This document shows, piece by piece, positions 44,418 to 54,795 of a stretch of DNA of 64,000 bases. The stretch spans positions 346,074,505 to 346,138,504 of the forward strand of contig NC_085137.1 of the NCBI RefSeq assembly GCF_035046485.1. Reading direction: 5' to 3'. Made by a program: the position numbers and the translations under genes. Numbering within the stretch: the first letter of the stretch is position 1; each line of letters starts with the position of its first letter. The stretch comes from Aedes albopictus (lineage: Eukaryota; Arthropoda; Insecta; Diptera; Culicidae). Under the pieces are notes generated by a model. The model searched no databases, was not told the origin of the DNA, and saw only the letters and a program-made list of their open reading frames with translations.

Positions 44418-47400
44418 CGGCGAAGACTGGCGCTTAAGCCTAGCTATTTAGCAATGTAGTTGGAGGAAATGCCAATGCAGAACTCGTAGCTTCCGGGAAG
44501 GTAAGCCCAGCTCACTGGGTTAGTGGGTTGGTGTCAAGCCCTGCGAGCCAGCCGTAAAAAAGACTAGCACCGGAAAATCAACAAGAGAAGAATGCGAACC
44601 GATACCAATGGCGACGACCACAGCGACGAAAAGGGACTTGCGATTGGAAGCTCGGTACGTGGAACTACAGGTCTCAACTTCATCGGGAGCACCCGCATAC
44701 TCGCCGATATGCTGAAGGACCGCGGGTTCGGAATCGTAGCGCTGCAGAAGGTGTGTTAGACAGGATCTATGGTGCAAACGTTTACAGGTAATCAAACTAT
44801 CTACCAGAGTTGCGACAACACACGTGAGCTGGGAACAGCTTTTATAGTGATGGGCGACATGCAGAGGCGCGTGATCGGTTGGTGGCCGATCGACGAAAGA
44901 ATGTGCAGGTTGAGGATCAAGGGCCGATTCTTCAACATTAGCATAATAAACGTGCACAGCCCTCACTCCGGAAGCACTGATGATGACAAAGACGCATTTT
45001 ACGCGCAACTCGAACGCGAGTACGACCGCTGCCCAAACCACGACGTCAAGATCATCATTGGAGATCTAAAACGCTCAGGTAGGCCAGGAGGAGGATTTCA
45101 GACCGACGATTGGAAAGTTCAGCGCCCACCAGCTGACGAACGAAAATGGCCTACGCCTCATCGATTTCGCCGTCTCCAAGAACATGACCATTCGTAGCAC
45201 CTTCTTCCAGAACAGCCTCCCGTATATTTACACCTGGAGATCACCACAACAAACGGAATCGCAAATCGACCACGTTCTTATTGATGGACGGCACTTATCC
45301 GACATTATCGACGTCAGGACCTATCGTGGCGCTAATATCGACTCTGATCACTACCTGGTGATGGTTAAACTGCGCCCAAAACTCTCCGTTATTAACAATG
45401 TACAGTACCGGCGGCCGCCCCGGTACAATCTAGAGCGACTGAAGCAACCGGATGTCACCACCGCATACTCGCAGAATCTCGAGACAGCGTTGCCGGACGA
45501 GGGTGTGTTCGATGTGGCCCCTCTAGAGGACTGCTGGAGTACAGTCAAAGCAGCCATCAACAACGCAGCCGAGAGCACTATCGGGTACGTAGAACAGAGT
45601 CGATGAAACGATTGGTTCGACGAGGAGTGCAGAGCGGTTCTGGAGGAGAAGGATGCAGCGCGGGCGGTAATGCTGCAGCATGGAACCCGACAGAATGTGG
45701 AGCGATACAGACAGAAGCGGAAGCAGTCGACCTGTCTCTTCCGGGATAAAAAGCGCCGCCTGGAAGAAGCGAAGTGCGAGGAAATGGAACTGCTGTGCCG
45801 TTCACAAGAAACACGTAAGTTCTACCAGAAGCTCAACGCATCCCGCAAAGGCTACGTGCCGCAAGCCGAAATCTGCAGGGATAAGGACGTGAGCCTCCTG
45901 ACGGACAAACGTGAGGTGATCGAAAGGTGAAAGCAGCACTTCGACGAGCACCTGAACGGCGAAGAGAATGTAGGCACGGAGGACCAAGGCAGCGGAGGAA
46001 ATGACTATGTTGGTGCAGCAGAGGACGGGAACGAACCAACTCCCACGCTGAGGGAAGTTAAGGATGCCACCAGATCAAAAACAACAAAGCGGCTGGGAAG
46101 GACAGTATCGCAGCAGAACTCATCAAGATGGGCCCAGAAAAGTTGGCCACCTGTCTGCACCAGTTAGTAGTCAAGATCTGGGAAACCGACCAGCTACCGG
46201 AGGAGTGGAAGGAAGGGATAATCTGTCCCATCCACAATAAAGGCGACAAGTCAATGTGTGAGAACTTTCGAGCGATCACCATTTTAAATGCCGCCTACAA
46301 AGTGCTATCCCAGATCATCTTCCGTCGTCTTTCACCTAAAGTAAATCAGTTCGTGGGAAGTTACCAAGTCGGTTTCATCGACGGCCGGTCGACAACGGAC
46401 CAGATCTTCACCGTACGGCAAATTCTCCAGAAATGCCGTGAGTACCAGGTCCTAACGCATCACCTGTTCATCGACTTCAAAGCGGCATACGACAGTATCG
46501 ACCGCATAGAGCTATGGAAAATTATGGACGAGAACAGCTTTCCCGGGAAGCTGACTAGACTGATAAGAGCAACGATGGACGGTGTGCAGAATAGCGTAAG
46601 GATTTCGGGTGAACTATCCAGTTCATTCGAATCTAGACGGGGACTACGACAAGGATGGACTTTCCTGCCTATTATTCAACTTCGCCCTGGAAGGTGTTAT
46701 GGGACGAGCCGGGCTCAACAGTCGGGGTACGATCTTCACGAAATCCGGCCAATTTGGCTGTTTTGCGGATGACATGGATAATATTGCTAGAACATTTGGA
46801 ACGGTGGCAGAACTGTACACCCGCTTGAAACGTGAAGCAGTAAAGATCGGACTGGTGGTGAATGCGGCTAAGACAAAGTACATGCTGGTAGGTGGGACTG
46901 AGCGAGACAGGACAAGCCTTGGCAGCAATGTTACGATAGACGGGGATACTTTCGAGGTGGTAGAAGAATTCGTCTACCTCGGTTCCTTACTAACGGCTGA
47001 CAATAACGTGAGGCGTGAAATACGAAGGCGCATCATTAGTGGAAGTCGTGCCTACTATGGGCTCCGGAAGAAACTGCGGTCAAAAAAGATTCACCCCCGC
47101 ACCAAATGTACCATGTACAAGACGTTAATAAGACCAGTGGTTCTCTACGGACACGAGACATGGACGACGCTCGAGGAGGACCTGCAAGCACTCGGAATTT
47201 TCGAGCGACGGGTGCTAAGGACGATCTTCGACGGCGTGCAAGAGAACGGTGTGTGGCGGAGAAGGATGAACCACGAGCTCGCTGCACTTTACGGCGAACT
47301 CAGCATCCAGAAAGTGGCCAAAGCCGGAAGGATACGGTGGGCAGGGCATGTTGCAAGAATGCCGAACAACAATCCTGCAAAGTTGATGTTTGCCAACCAT

Positions 47401-47586
47401 CCGGTTGGTACAAGAAGGCGTGGAGCGCAGAGAGCACGATGGGCGGACCAGATGGAGCGAGATCTGGCGAGTGTTGGGCGTGACCGAGGATGGAGAGCTG
47501 CAGCTGCAAATCGAGTATTATGGCGACAAATTGTTGATTCAGTATTATGATGAATTTGATGTTAACTAAATAAATGAATGAATTAA
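44418..47586 (+). mobile_element. RTE-clade LINE, second full-length copy
   Basis: It runs base for base with the copy at 4450-7619 from CGGCGAAGACTGG to the AATAAATGAATG tail, at a few percent divergence. No target duplication is visible, so an edge may have decayed. The two copies carry different lesions, so they are separate insertions and not a segmental duplication; their flanks also differ. Confidence 0.85.
44640..47550 (+). pseudogene. RTE endonuclease/reverse transcriptase, many breaks
   Basis: Same domain order as the first copy: endonuclease with IDHVLIDGRH and SDHYLV, RT with FIDFKAAYDS (near 46470) and FADD (near 46760), and C-terminal RIRWAGHVARM. Lesions visible by comparison: a stop near 44757 (Trp to stop in CWTG), one extra A near 45069, stops near 45604 and 45928, a small deletion near 46070, and a frameshift near 46655. 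The last 313 codons (46609-47550) are open, including the position where the first copy has a TAG. Inactive. Confidence 0.85.
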
Positions 47587-47592
47587 TGAGAA

Positions 47593-47755
47593 TTGTGGCG
47601 AAGCGGTTAGCGGCGTCAGTAGTTTAGGTGTCTCGTGAGCTTCGAAATGTGGGTTCGATTCCCGCTGAAGTCGGGAAAACTTTTCGTCATAAGGAAAATT
47701 CTCCACTGAGTCACTGGATGTTATAATATTATGTGTTGTCCGTTGTCGAATGTTA
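47593..47755 (+). mobile_element. tRNA-derived SINE
   Basis: A tRNA-like head has GTGGCGAAGCGGTTAGCGG (A-box region) and GGGTTCGATTCCCGC (B box, near 47651), followed by GAAGTCGGGAAAACTTTTCG and a body to about 47755. The spacing between boxes suits a tRNA with a long variable arm (Leu or Ser type). It directly follows the RTE 3' tail, and the mini-LTR element begins 6 bp after it. Confidence 0.65.
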
Positions 47756-47760
47756 GTAGT

Positions 47761-48072
47761 TGTGGTAGTTTAGCACATCAATAAGTAGGCCGAGCTCTTG
47801 GAATTATCATTATTAGCCAAGACGTCAACTGGATAAGTACCACATTGGCGACGAACGAACCCCGTTTGCTTTTGGCGATTGGCAAGACGTCACAGCGGTT
47901 TTGGGGATCCAGGCAACAAAAAAAAATCAAGATCCGTTGTCCGTGGAAGGACGAGCAAGTGCTGCAAGTGAAGCTGACCATCAAGAAGGAAATCTTCTGA
48001 GATTTCTGCAGAAATTACCGCTAATATTTCTCATGGAGCTCGGCCTACTTATTGATGTGCTAAACTACCACA
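47761..48072. mobile_element. 312-bp mini-LTR relative with inverted ends
   Basis: 47761-47797 and 48036-48072 are perfect 37-bp inverted repeats beginning TGTGGTAGTTTAGCACATCA. A 5-bp duplication, GTAGT, borders both sides (47756-47760 and 48073-48077). The left end continues as a complete 84-bp LTR-like unit, TGTGGTA...TACCACA, followed at once by TTGGCGACGAACG, which looks like a retrotransposon primer-binding site. The right end is only the first 37 bp of that LTR, in the opposite direction. It is related to 40298-41086. Confidence 0.7.
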
Positions 48073-48077
48073 GTAGT

Positions 48078-49838
48078 GTTAGTAATGTAGTAAGTCTGTA
48101 GTTGCCTCTGGCCGAAGACGGTGTAATTGCATTTTAATAATATGCATACTAGCACCACATAGCAGTGGAATTGCGTTTAAAGTTTTACAACTTAAAGAAT
48201 TCTGAACAACTTTGCTGAACACATGCTCTGGATTATGAGATGGTAGCAACACGTACCTAGTGATGGAAATATAGCTATATAGCTTTCCGTAAAAATTATC
48301 CGAAGATACGAACATTCATATTTTGAAGTGTTTCTACAGTACGATACACACGCTGATTCAAATCAGCAAAAAAAACCTTTCCGGGACAAATTCGCTTGAA
48401 CCCTATGAAATTAGAAATTTTCTATCAATGTGATGTACATTTAAATAAAAATTAAAAAAAAAACTAGGCGAACATAAATCAAAATGTTTAATCAAGATTT
48501 AAGAATATCGTAGAAGCATGCATTTGGCAACACTGATCCACTAACACTACCTTAGATCTTCTTCGATTGTGTGTATATTTTTATGCTTACCACTCTCTTT
48601 TCGCCTTCTTCGAATTCCAAAAAAATGTCTTTCCACGCAAGGAAAAAGCTGACGATGATACTTGATCTCCCAGCAGCACAGCACGGACCAATAGATGTGT
48701 ATCAAACCAATGCCTCCTTGCCGCAATCCTCCGGGATATGACGTCAGCGGAAGCAGCAGAGCACTCTGAATTTTTCTTTTGGCAACCGGAGACACAAAAA
48801 AATCCCACACTGACACGGGTTCCAGGTTGAACACCCAAAAATGCGACACTATTCCACTAGGCAGGATTCCCCTTCACGCACTCGGATTCAGCACTGTACG
48901 GGGCACAAATTTTCCCAATCCACCACCTACTTGGAAAGATAATCTCCAGGCTAGAGCACTGTCTCACTTTTGATCGGATAAAAACAACAGCAGATTCAAC
49001 TGCGGCAGCCCTTCTTCTTCCATGGGGTGTCGTCCCACGCAGGAACCAGCAACAGGAATTTCCCCACTTTCCGAAATAGCTTTGCTGCCTTTGCTGCACA
49101 CCGGATTCCGTTTTTACCCTCAAAATTTGTAGGAGCACTAGGAGGATGCAGATTACGCCGCGACGACGAACCACAAGACGACGACGACCGCAACCGACTT
49201 GAGGGCGACTACACTGAACAACGGGCGACCGACAGTTCAACCTGACACGGAGGACGACGACGACGACACCACGACGATATTTTTACAGCATCACCACACC
49301 GCGAGAAAGATCTTTTCGTCTCTCCGCGCAATCTGCAGACACCCCGCGTGAGCAAACGATGATGGCTTCATGTGTGTGTTCGTTCTGTTTGTCACAAAGA
49401 TGCAAATAGGAGACACTCTTCGCTCGTACGGCCACGACCAGAGAAGCAAGGTATCAGCTACCGCGGTAAATGATTAGCTGTTCTGCTCTCTCAGCCACGA
49501 AATCCCGCAAGCAACAAAAATAATTCAATGATAGTAGGATTTGCTGTCGCGAATGCTTCTGTACCGTACACCTTTCACGGTACTTTGTGTAGAACTGACA
49601 GCATACGCACACACACAACTTTCTGATTGCTTCGCCAGCACCGGTGTTTTCTTCGCGATGCTTTGAAAATACGACAGATTTTAACGCGACGCATGGTTTC
49701 TTGTCTGAAATTTTAGGGTGGTTCTCTCAAACCAGTAGCAAATTTATATTATTTTTTTCAATCACTGAAATAAACGATTCGTTGCGGATTATTCAAAAAA
49801 TAATAGTTTCACAACCAGAAGCGCGCACATCGTTTTTC
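48078..49838. other. non-coding; GC-rich block 48900-49330 may be host
   Basis: 48078-48540 is AT-rich. 48840-49330 is GC-rich with (GAC)n runs near 49160-49280 and could be the promoter or 5' UTR of a host gene. On the minus strand TTCAGTG near 49212 fits an insect initiator. Open frames on both strands (up to 127 codons) have no recognised domain. Nothing else seen to 49838. Confidence 0.3.
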
Positions 49839-50030
49839 TACACTGAACGAAAACCCCATCCCGAAATCGACTGATTTGTCCGACCATCCATTCCAAATTA
49901 CCAAAATCGTGTTTTCGAATGACGAATCAGTCATACGGCAATCATCCTAAAAAGCGGATGACGATCATCTTGTTCCCGTATGAGTCGACGCAGGCTATGT
50001 GAATGAATATTAGTTGCAGAGCGTAGGCCG

Positions 50031-50229
50031 TATTGAGGGAATGGTTCGAACATCGGAATAAAAGCGTACAACCGATTACTTAGCGAAAGGAAAAATTAAC
50101 TTTATTAACCGCGTGTTTATTTGTCAACGTTTTACTACTCACTGTTGTTGTTGGTGTTGCTAATGACAGGTGCGCGTGAAGGGGGTTCGGCGCATTGGTC
50201 GAAAGACTACGGGATTGTCCACCTCAATA
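50031..50229 (-). repeat. copia 1 3' LTR
   Basis: 199 bp, matching 59055-59253 throughout. On the minus strand it follows the polypurine tract GAGCGGGGG. Confidence 0.9.
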
Positions 50230-50236
50230 CCCCCGC

Positions 50237-51223
50237 TCAATTTCCGGAGGCCTTCAATCCAAGGCTGGCCCGATGTCTCTGGAACACTCCCGCCGGTAAT
50301 CCCTTGGTCAGGACATCAGCGAGCTGCTCTTCGGTCGCCTTGTAGCGCAAAGCAACTTGTCCTCGCTGGATCAGCTCTCGTACGAATCGATGCTTCACGT
50401 CCACATGCTTCATGCGACCGGCGTACCTTTCGTCTTCTGTTACTCTTATGGTCGACTGATTATCCTCATAGTAGGTCACTGGTCCTTTGAGCTCCCTGCC
50501 CAAATCCTGCAACAGTCGCTTCATCCATATACCGTGGCATATGGTCACGCTGAGTGCAACCAGTTCGGCCTCGGTCGATAACAAGGACACGGTCGGTTGT
50601 TTCCTTGTCAGCCATCCAACCGTACAGCCATGAACCCGGAACACGTATCCGGTGAGCGATCGCCGATCCACGGGATCATTGGCCCAGTCAGCATCACAAA
50701 ACGCTTCCATAATTGGTGCCTCGTTGTTTCCTCGAAATTCCAGTCCAAAGTCCAACGTGCCACGGATGTACCGCAGCACTCGCTTCAGGTGTACCCAGTG
50801 CTGAAATTGGCTGAAGTAGATGACGGCCGCACACAGATCGGGCCGTGACGTCATGGCAACGTACATGAGACATCCAACCAACTCGCGATACGGCTTCTCT
50901 GAACGTTTGGACTCTTCTCCTTTCGGCAACCGCAGACGACACTCAATCGGCGTGGAAATCGGTTTGCACTCCTGCATATTGAACCGCTGCAGCAGACCTT
51001 CCAGAAAAGCACGCTGACTGATCCGCAGGTATCTGTCCTCAACGACGCGTTCAATTTTCATGCCGAGGAAGTTCTTTACTTCCCCCAGGTCCTTCATCTC
51101 GAATTCGCTGGCCAAGGACCTACCGCCTCGATCTCCTTCAGATCCGAACCGATGATCAAAATATCGTCCACATAAATCACCAGAAACAGCAAACCGGTCT
51201 TGGTTCGCTTCACGTACAGGCAC
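50237..51223 (-). pseudogene. copia 1 RT C-terminal part and RNase H
   Basis: This continues the polyprotein in another frame after the break near 51115-51123. It contains FEMKDLGEVKNFLGMKIE, then RNase H motifs FCDADWANDP, STEAELVALS and YYEDNQST, and ends with LADVLTKGLPAG. There is no start codon of its own. In the intact family this is the end of one Gag-Pol chain; here it is unreachable without a frameshift. Confidence 0.88.
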
Positions 51224-54200
51224 TGATCACTCGCTCCTCTCTTGAATCCCAGCTTCTCGACGAAAACGTGGAACCGCTCGTTCCAGGCCCTCGACGCCTG
51301 TTTCAGGCCGTACAGTGAACGGTTCAAGCGACACACTAGACCCTTACCTTTTTCGAATCCTTCAGGTTGGACCATATATATTTCCTCTGCGATCGTCCCG
51401 TTTAAGAAAGCGGTTTTTACGTCCATTTGATGGACCGCCATCTTCTCGTGGTTGGCAACCGCCAGGACGGCCCGGAGTGTGTCTAACTTCGCAACTGGAG
51501 AGTAAGTTTCTGCGTAATCAAAGCCATACCTTTGGGTAAATCCGCGTGCAACGAGTCTTGCTTTGTAGCAATTCTCGCCGCCGTCTTCGTCCCGCTTCAG
51601 TCGGAACACCCACTTGCAGGTAATCGGGACACGACCTTCGGGAATCTTCGTTAGCGACCAAGTGTTGTTCTTCTCCAACGCTGTCATCTCCTCCTGAACG
51701 GCTACTTCCCACTTTGGCCAGTCGGGTCGCTTCTTCATCTCCGTCAGCGAACTTGGAAGATTCTCCACGAAGCTAGCTGCACTGAGAGCGAATCCACTGT
51801 AATCCATCTCGAAGTCCCGTTGCCACGCTGGAGGCTGACGTTCTCGCAGTGGACGAGGCGTGCTTTTCGGAGTGCTTTCCGCACGCTGTGACTGCCGGTT
51901 TTGACGACGCTTTTCCCGCCATTCACCATCTTCCTGGTCGTTTTCCGCTGTTGCTTCTTCACCATCTTCCCGAATCGTTTCCTCGACGCAACTATCGAAG
52001 TTTTCTTCGTCCACGATTTCTTGCACAGCTACCTCGTTCTCTACATCACTTGCGGCATCAGCTTCGTCCTCGATTTCCGGTACACGCACGTAGTCTTGAT
52101 TTGTCTTTCTCTCCGGAAGCAGAGAACCCCCGCTTCTACCGTTTTCGACGAAAATTACGTCACGCACGACCGCAACGGTCTTTCGCTGCGGATCCCATAC
52201 ACGGTAGCCATTGTGGGAATAACCGATGAACACTCCTCGCCAAGATTTCGAATCCAGCTTCTTCCGGTGCTCCTTAGGAATGTGCACGTAGACATCCACT
52301 CCGAATGCCCGCAGCTTGTGCACATCCGGCTTGCGTCCTTCCCATACTTCGAACGGAGTCTGCTTACTGTTGAGAGCGCTCGCTGGATTGCGGTTTGACA
52401 AGAATGCCGCAGTCTGGATCGCCGGACCCCAGAACTTCTTATCGATTCCGGAATCCTCCAGCATGGAGCGCGCCTTCTCCACCAGCGTCCTATTCATGCG
52501 TTCGCTGACGCCGTTCTGTTTCGGCGTGTAAGGGACGGTCCATTCGATTTGAATTCCCTTCTTCTTACAGAATTTCCGGAACGCTCTAGCTCTATATTCG
52601 CCGCCATTGTCACAGCGGAACCGCGAGATCTTGCTTCCGAACTTCGCTGACACGTAGGCTTCGTATTCCTTGAACTTGCTGGTGACTTGGTCCTTGGAAT
52701 TCATCAAGTAGACAACGGTGAACCGACTCCAATCGTCAATAAACGTGACGAAATAGTTCTCACCGTCAATATTTACGGGCGACACCGGACCACACACGTC
52801 CGAGTGAACCAGTTCTAAGACTCGTGACGACCGTCTACCCTCGCGCGCGGAGAAAGGCATTCGAGTTTGCTTCCCGGCGATGCACGAGTCACAAACAATT
52901 TCGTCGCCACCCTTCGCTCCGGGCTTCACATCAAGTCCAACGACCATCTTATCACGCACTAGAGTCTCCAAATTCTTCGCGCTCAGGTGGCCGTACCGGC
53001 GATGCCACAGTTCGAACTGTTTTGGAACCCGACCGCACGAATAGAACGACGATTTACCCACACACTCCCCTTCTCGGTGAAGGTCAAGTTCGTACAGTTT
53101 GCCACGTCGTTTTCCAATCGCGACAACACCTGATTCTTGTGCGATGCTCACTGCACCACTGGCGAACACTATTTTCAGTCCGTTGATTTCGATCCTGACC
53201 GACAATAGATTTACACTTGCTTCTGGAATGTAAAGCACGTCGTGCAAAGTAATCGGAATCGACTCCCCATTGACGACGGAACGCAAACGAATCACGCCGC
53301 GGTGCTTCGCGACGATTGACTGTCCCTGCTTGGCAACAGCAATCTCCATCGGCTTTTTCATTGGAATCAACTCATCAAAAAGCTCACTATCGTTCGCAAT
53401 ATGCTCCGACGAACCGGAATCGATAATCCACGTCACTTCTTGCTTCTTCGGGATCGTGTCTGCTGCGACAAAACACACACCTTTGTCGTCAGCACCGTAG
53501 TGCGCACTCGTCTTCTTCCCATCGTTCTTCTTTTTCTTCTGCTGACACTCGGCAACTCTGTGCCCCTCTTGGCCGCAACCAAAACACTTCCACACTTTCT
53601 TCTGCTGTTTCTGCTGATGTTTTCGAGCTCGTGATCCTGAGAAAGCTGCTGCATCCGGTTTCATCGAAATGGATTCGACATCTGCACTCTTCTTCTTCGT
53701 TTCTTCGTCGAGTAGTCGACACTTCACGAATTCCAGAGTTAATGCATCTTCCGGCATCGTCTCGATGGCTGTCACGACCGTCGCATAGCTTGAGTCAAGC
53801 GTCAACAGCAGATGACAGACGATATCGAGGTCATCAATGCCAGCTCCAGTGGATTTGTACTCTCGAACGATTCGGTCGAACCGGAGGAAATGCTCCCGCA
53901 GGCTAGCGCCGTCCTGCCGAAGGGTAATCAGTTGCTTCTTTAGATGAAGACGGCTCGCGATGATTCGGCGCTCGAAAATCCGCTGCAGCGCAATCCAAAT
54001 CGCTTTGGGGGTTGGTTTGTCATGGATGTATTCGAGTTGACTGTCGTGGATGCGGGAAATCAACAACGATCGGCATCGTTTGTCCTTCTTCTTCCTTTTC
54101 TCCACCGCTTTTGTCTTCTGCTGGCGCTCCTCAGCCGTGTCCTCCACCTTGATCTCAAGCTCCTCTACCTCCGCCACCTCCTGTTCAATGCAGTCCATCA

Positions 54201-54300
54201 GCTCGTGCTCATCGAGCAAGGCTAGCATTCGGAACTTCCATGCCGGGTAGTTCGAGCCGTCAAAAAGTGGCACACGCGCAAGATCGCCTTCCCTCTCCAT
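51094..54300 (-). CDS. copia 1 Gag-PR-IN-RT, cut by a frameshift
   Basis: 1068 codons from ATG 54300. It opens with a Gag domain (LFDGSNYPAWKFRML), then a CX2CX4HX4C knuckle from C239 and a protease IIDSGSSEHI near residue 294. The integrase has an HHCC finger (HRRYGHL...CDSC), the core motifs LVHSDVCGPV, RCDNGGEY and QNGVSERMNR. The RT has YVDD near residue 1045. Just after GSDLKEIEAV a single missing base shifts the frame and gives a stop at 51094. Gag, protease and integrase could still be made, but RT is truncated just after its active site. Confidence 0.9.
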   Translation of the reverse strand: MEREGDLARVPLFDGSNYPAWKFRMLALLDEHELMDCIEQEVAEVEELEIKVEDTAEERQQKTKAVEKRKKKDKRCRSLLISRIHDSQLEYIHDKPTPKAIWIALQRIFERRIIASRLHLKKQLITLRQDGASLREHFLRFDRIVREYKSTGAGIDDLDIVCHLLLTLDSSYATVVTAIETMPEDALTLEFVKCRLLDEETKKKSADVESISMKPDAAAFSGSRARKHQQKQQKKVWKCFGCGQEGHRVAECQQKKKKNDGKKTSAHYGADDKGVCFVAADTIPKKQEVTWIIDSGSSEHIANDSELFDELIPMKKPMEIAVAKQGQSIVAKHRGVIRLRSVVNGESIPITLHDVLYIPEASVNLLSVRIEINGLKIVFASGAVSIAQESGVVAIGKRRGKLYELDLHREGECVGKSSFYSCGRVPKQFELWHRRYGHLSAKNLETLVRDKMVVGLDVKPGAKGGDEIVCDSCIAGKQTRMPFSAREGRRSSRVLELVHSDVCGPVSPVNIDGENYFVTFIDDWSRFTVVYLMNSKDQVTSKFKEYEAYVSAKFGSKISRFRCDNGGEYRARAFRKFCKKKGIQIEWTVPYTPKQNGVSERMNRTLVEKARSMLEDSGIDKKFWGPAIQTAAFLSNRNPASALNSKQTPFEVWEGRKPDVHKLRAFGVDVYVHIPKEHRKKLDSKSWRGVFIGYSHNGYRVWDPQRKTVAVVRDVIFVENGRSGGSLLPERKTNQDYVRVPEIEDEADAASDVENEVAVQEIVDEENFDSCVEETIREDGEEATAENDQEDGEWREKRRQNRQSQRAESTPKSTPRPLRERQPPAWQRDFEMDYSGFALSAASFVENLPSSLTEMKKRPDWPKWEVAVQEEMTALEKNNTWSLTKIPEGRVPITCKWVFRLKRDEDGGENCYKARLVARGFTQRYGFDYAETYSPVAKLDTLRAVLAVANHEKMAVHQMDVKTAFLNGTIAEEIYMVQPEGFEKGKGLVCRLNRSLYGLKQASRAWNERFHVFVEKLGFKRGASDQCLYVKRTKTGLLFLVIYVDDILIIGSDLKEIEAVGPWPANSR

Positions 54301-54375
54301 GACCGTACCGTATCGTACCGCGCAAAACTTTTACTTCCGACCGAACTTCCGTTACTCGCGACTACTGGAACCCAT

Positions 54376-54655
54376 TGTGGGATGCTGCACCGATGCACCT
54401 TAACCACACCATGGCCCATCCATCATACTAACAGTGGGCCGACGAACTTTGACAGTAGAAAACCAGAGCGGCAACTGCTGCAAAATAAATTCCGTTTCCG
54501 CTTTTCATTGTAACGCGACTTTTCTAGTTATTAAACGTGCTAAAGAGTAGCTCTCGTTTTGATTCATTTTCTTCGTCCGATTGTTCCACGTTCCGGTTCT
54601 CGTATCCGCTTCGGTGTCTGTGGTCGGTTCGTCCGCTGCGCTTCCTTTGCCCACA
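54376..54655 (+). repeat. copia 2 5' LTR
   Basis: 280 bp, TG...CA ends, matching 58766-59045. It contains AAATAAATTCC near 54485, a possible poly(A) signal (AATAAA). Confidence 0.94.
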
Positions 54656-54670
54656 GGTTATGGGCGCCAG
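54656..54670 (+). promoter_or_regulatory. copia 2 primer-binding site
   Basis: GGTTATGGGCGCCAG directly after the LTR. Drosophila copia uses nearly the same sequence, paired to an internal fragment of initiator-Met tRNA, to prime minus-strand DNA synthesis. Confidence 0.8.
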
Positions 54671-54795
54671 TGTCCGGAGAACGCGGAAATTGTGACGATT
54701 TCGGTCGGGAAAATAGTGAGAAAGATCGCGGGACTCGTCGTGTGTGATTTCTGATCGGTTCGCTGGTGTGCGCGTGGCCTGCAAAGAAGAGCAAG

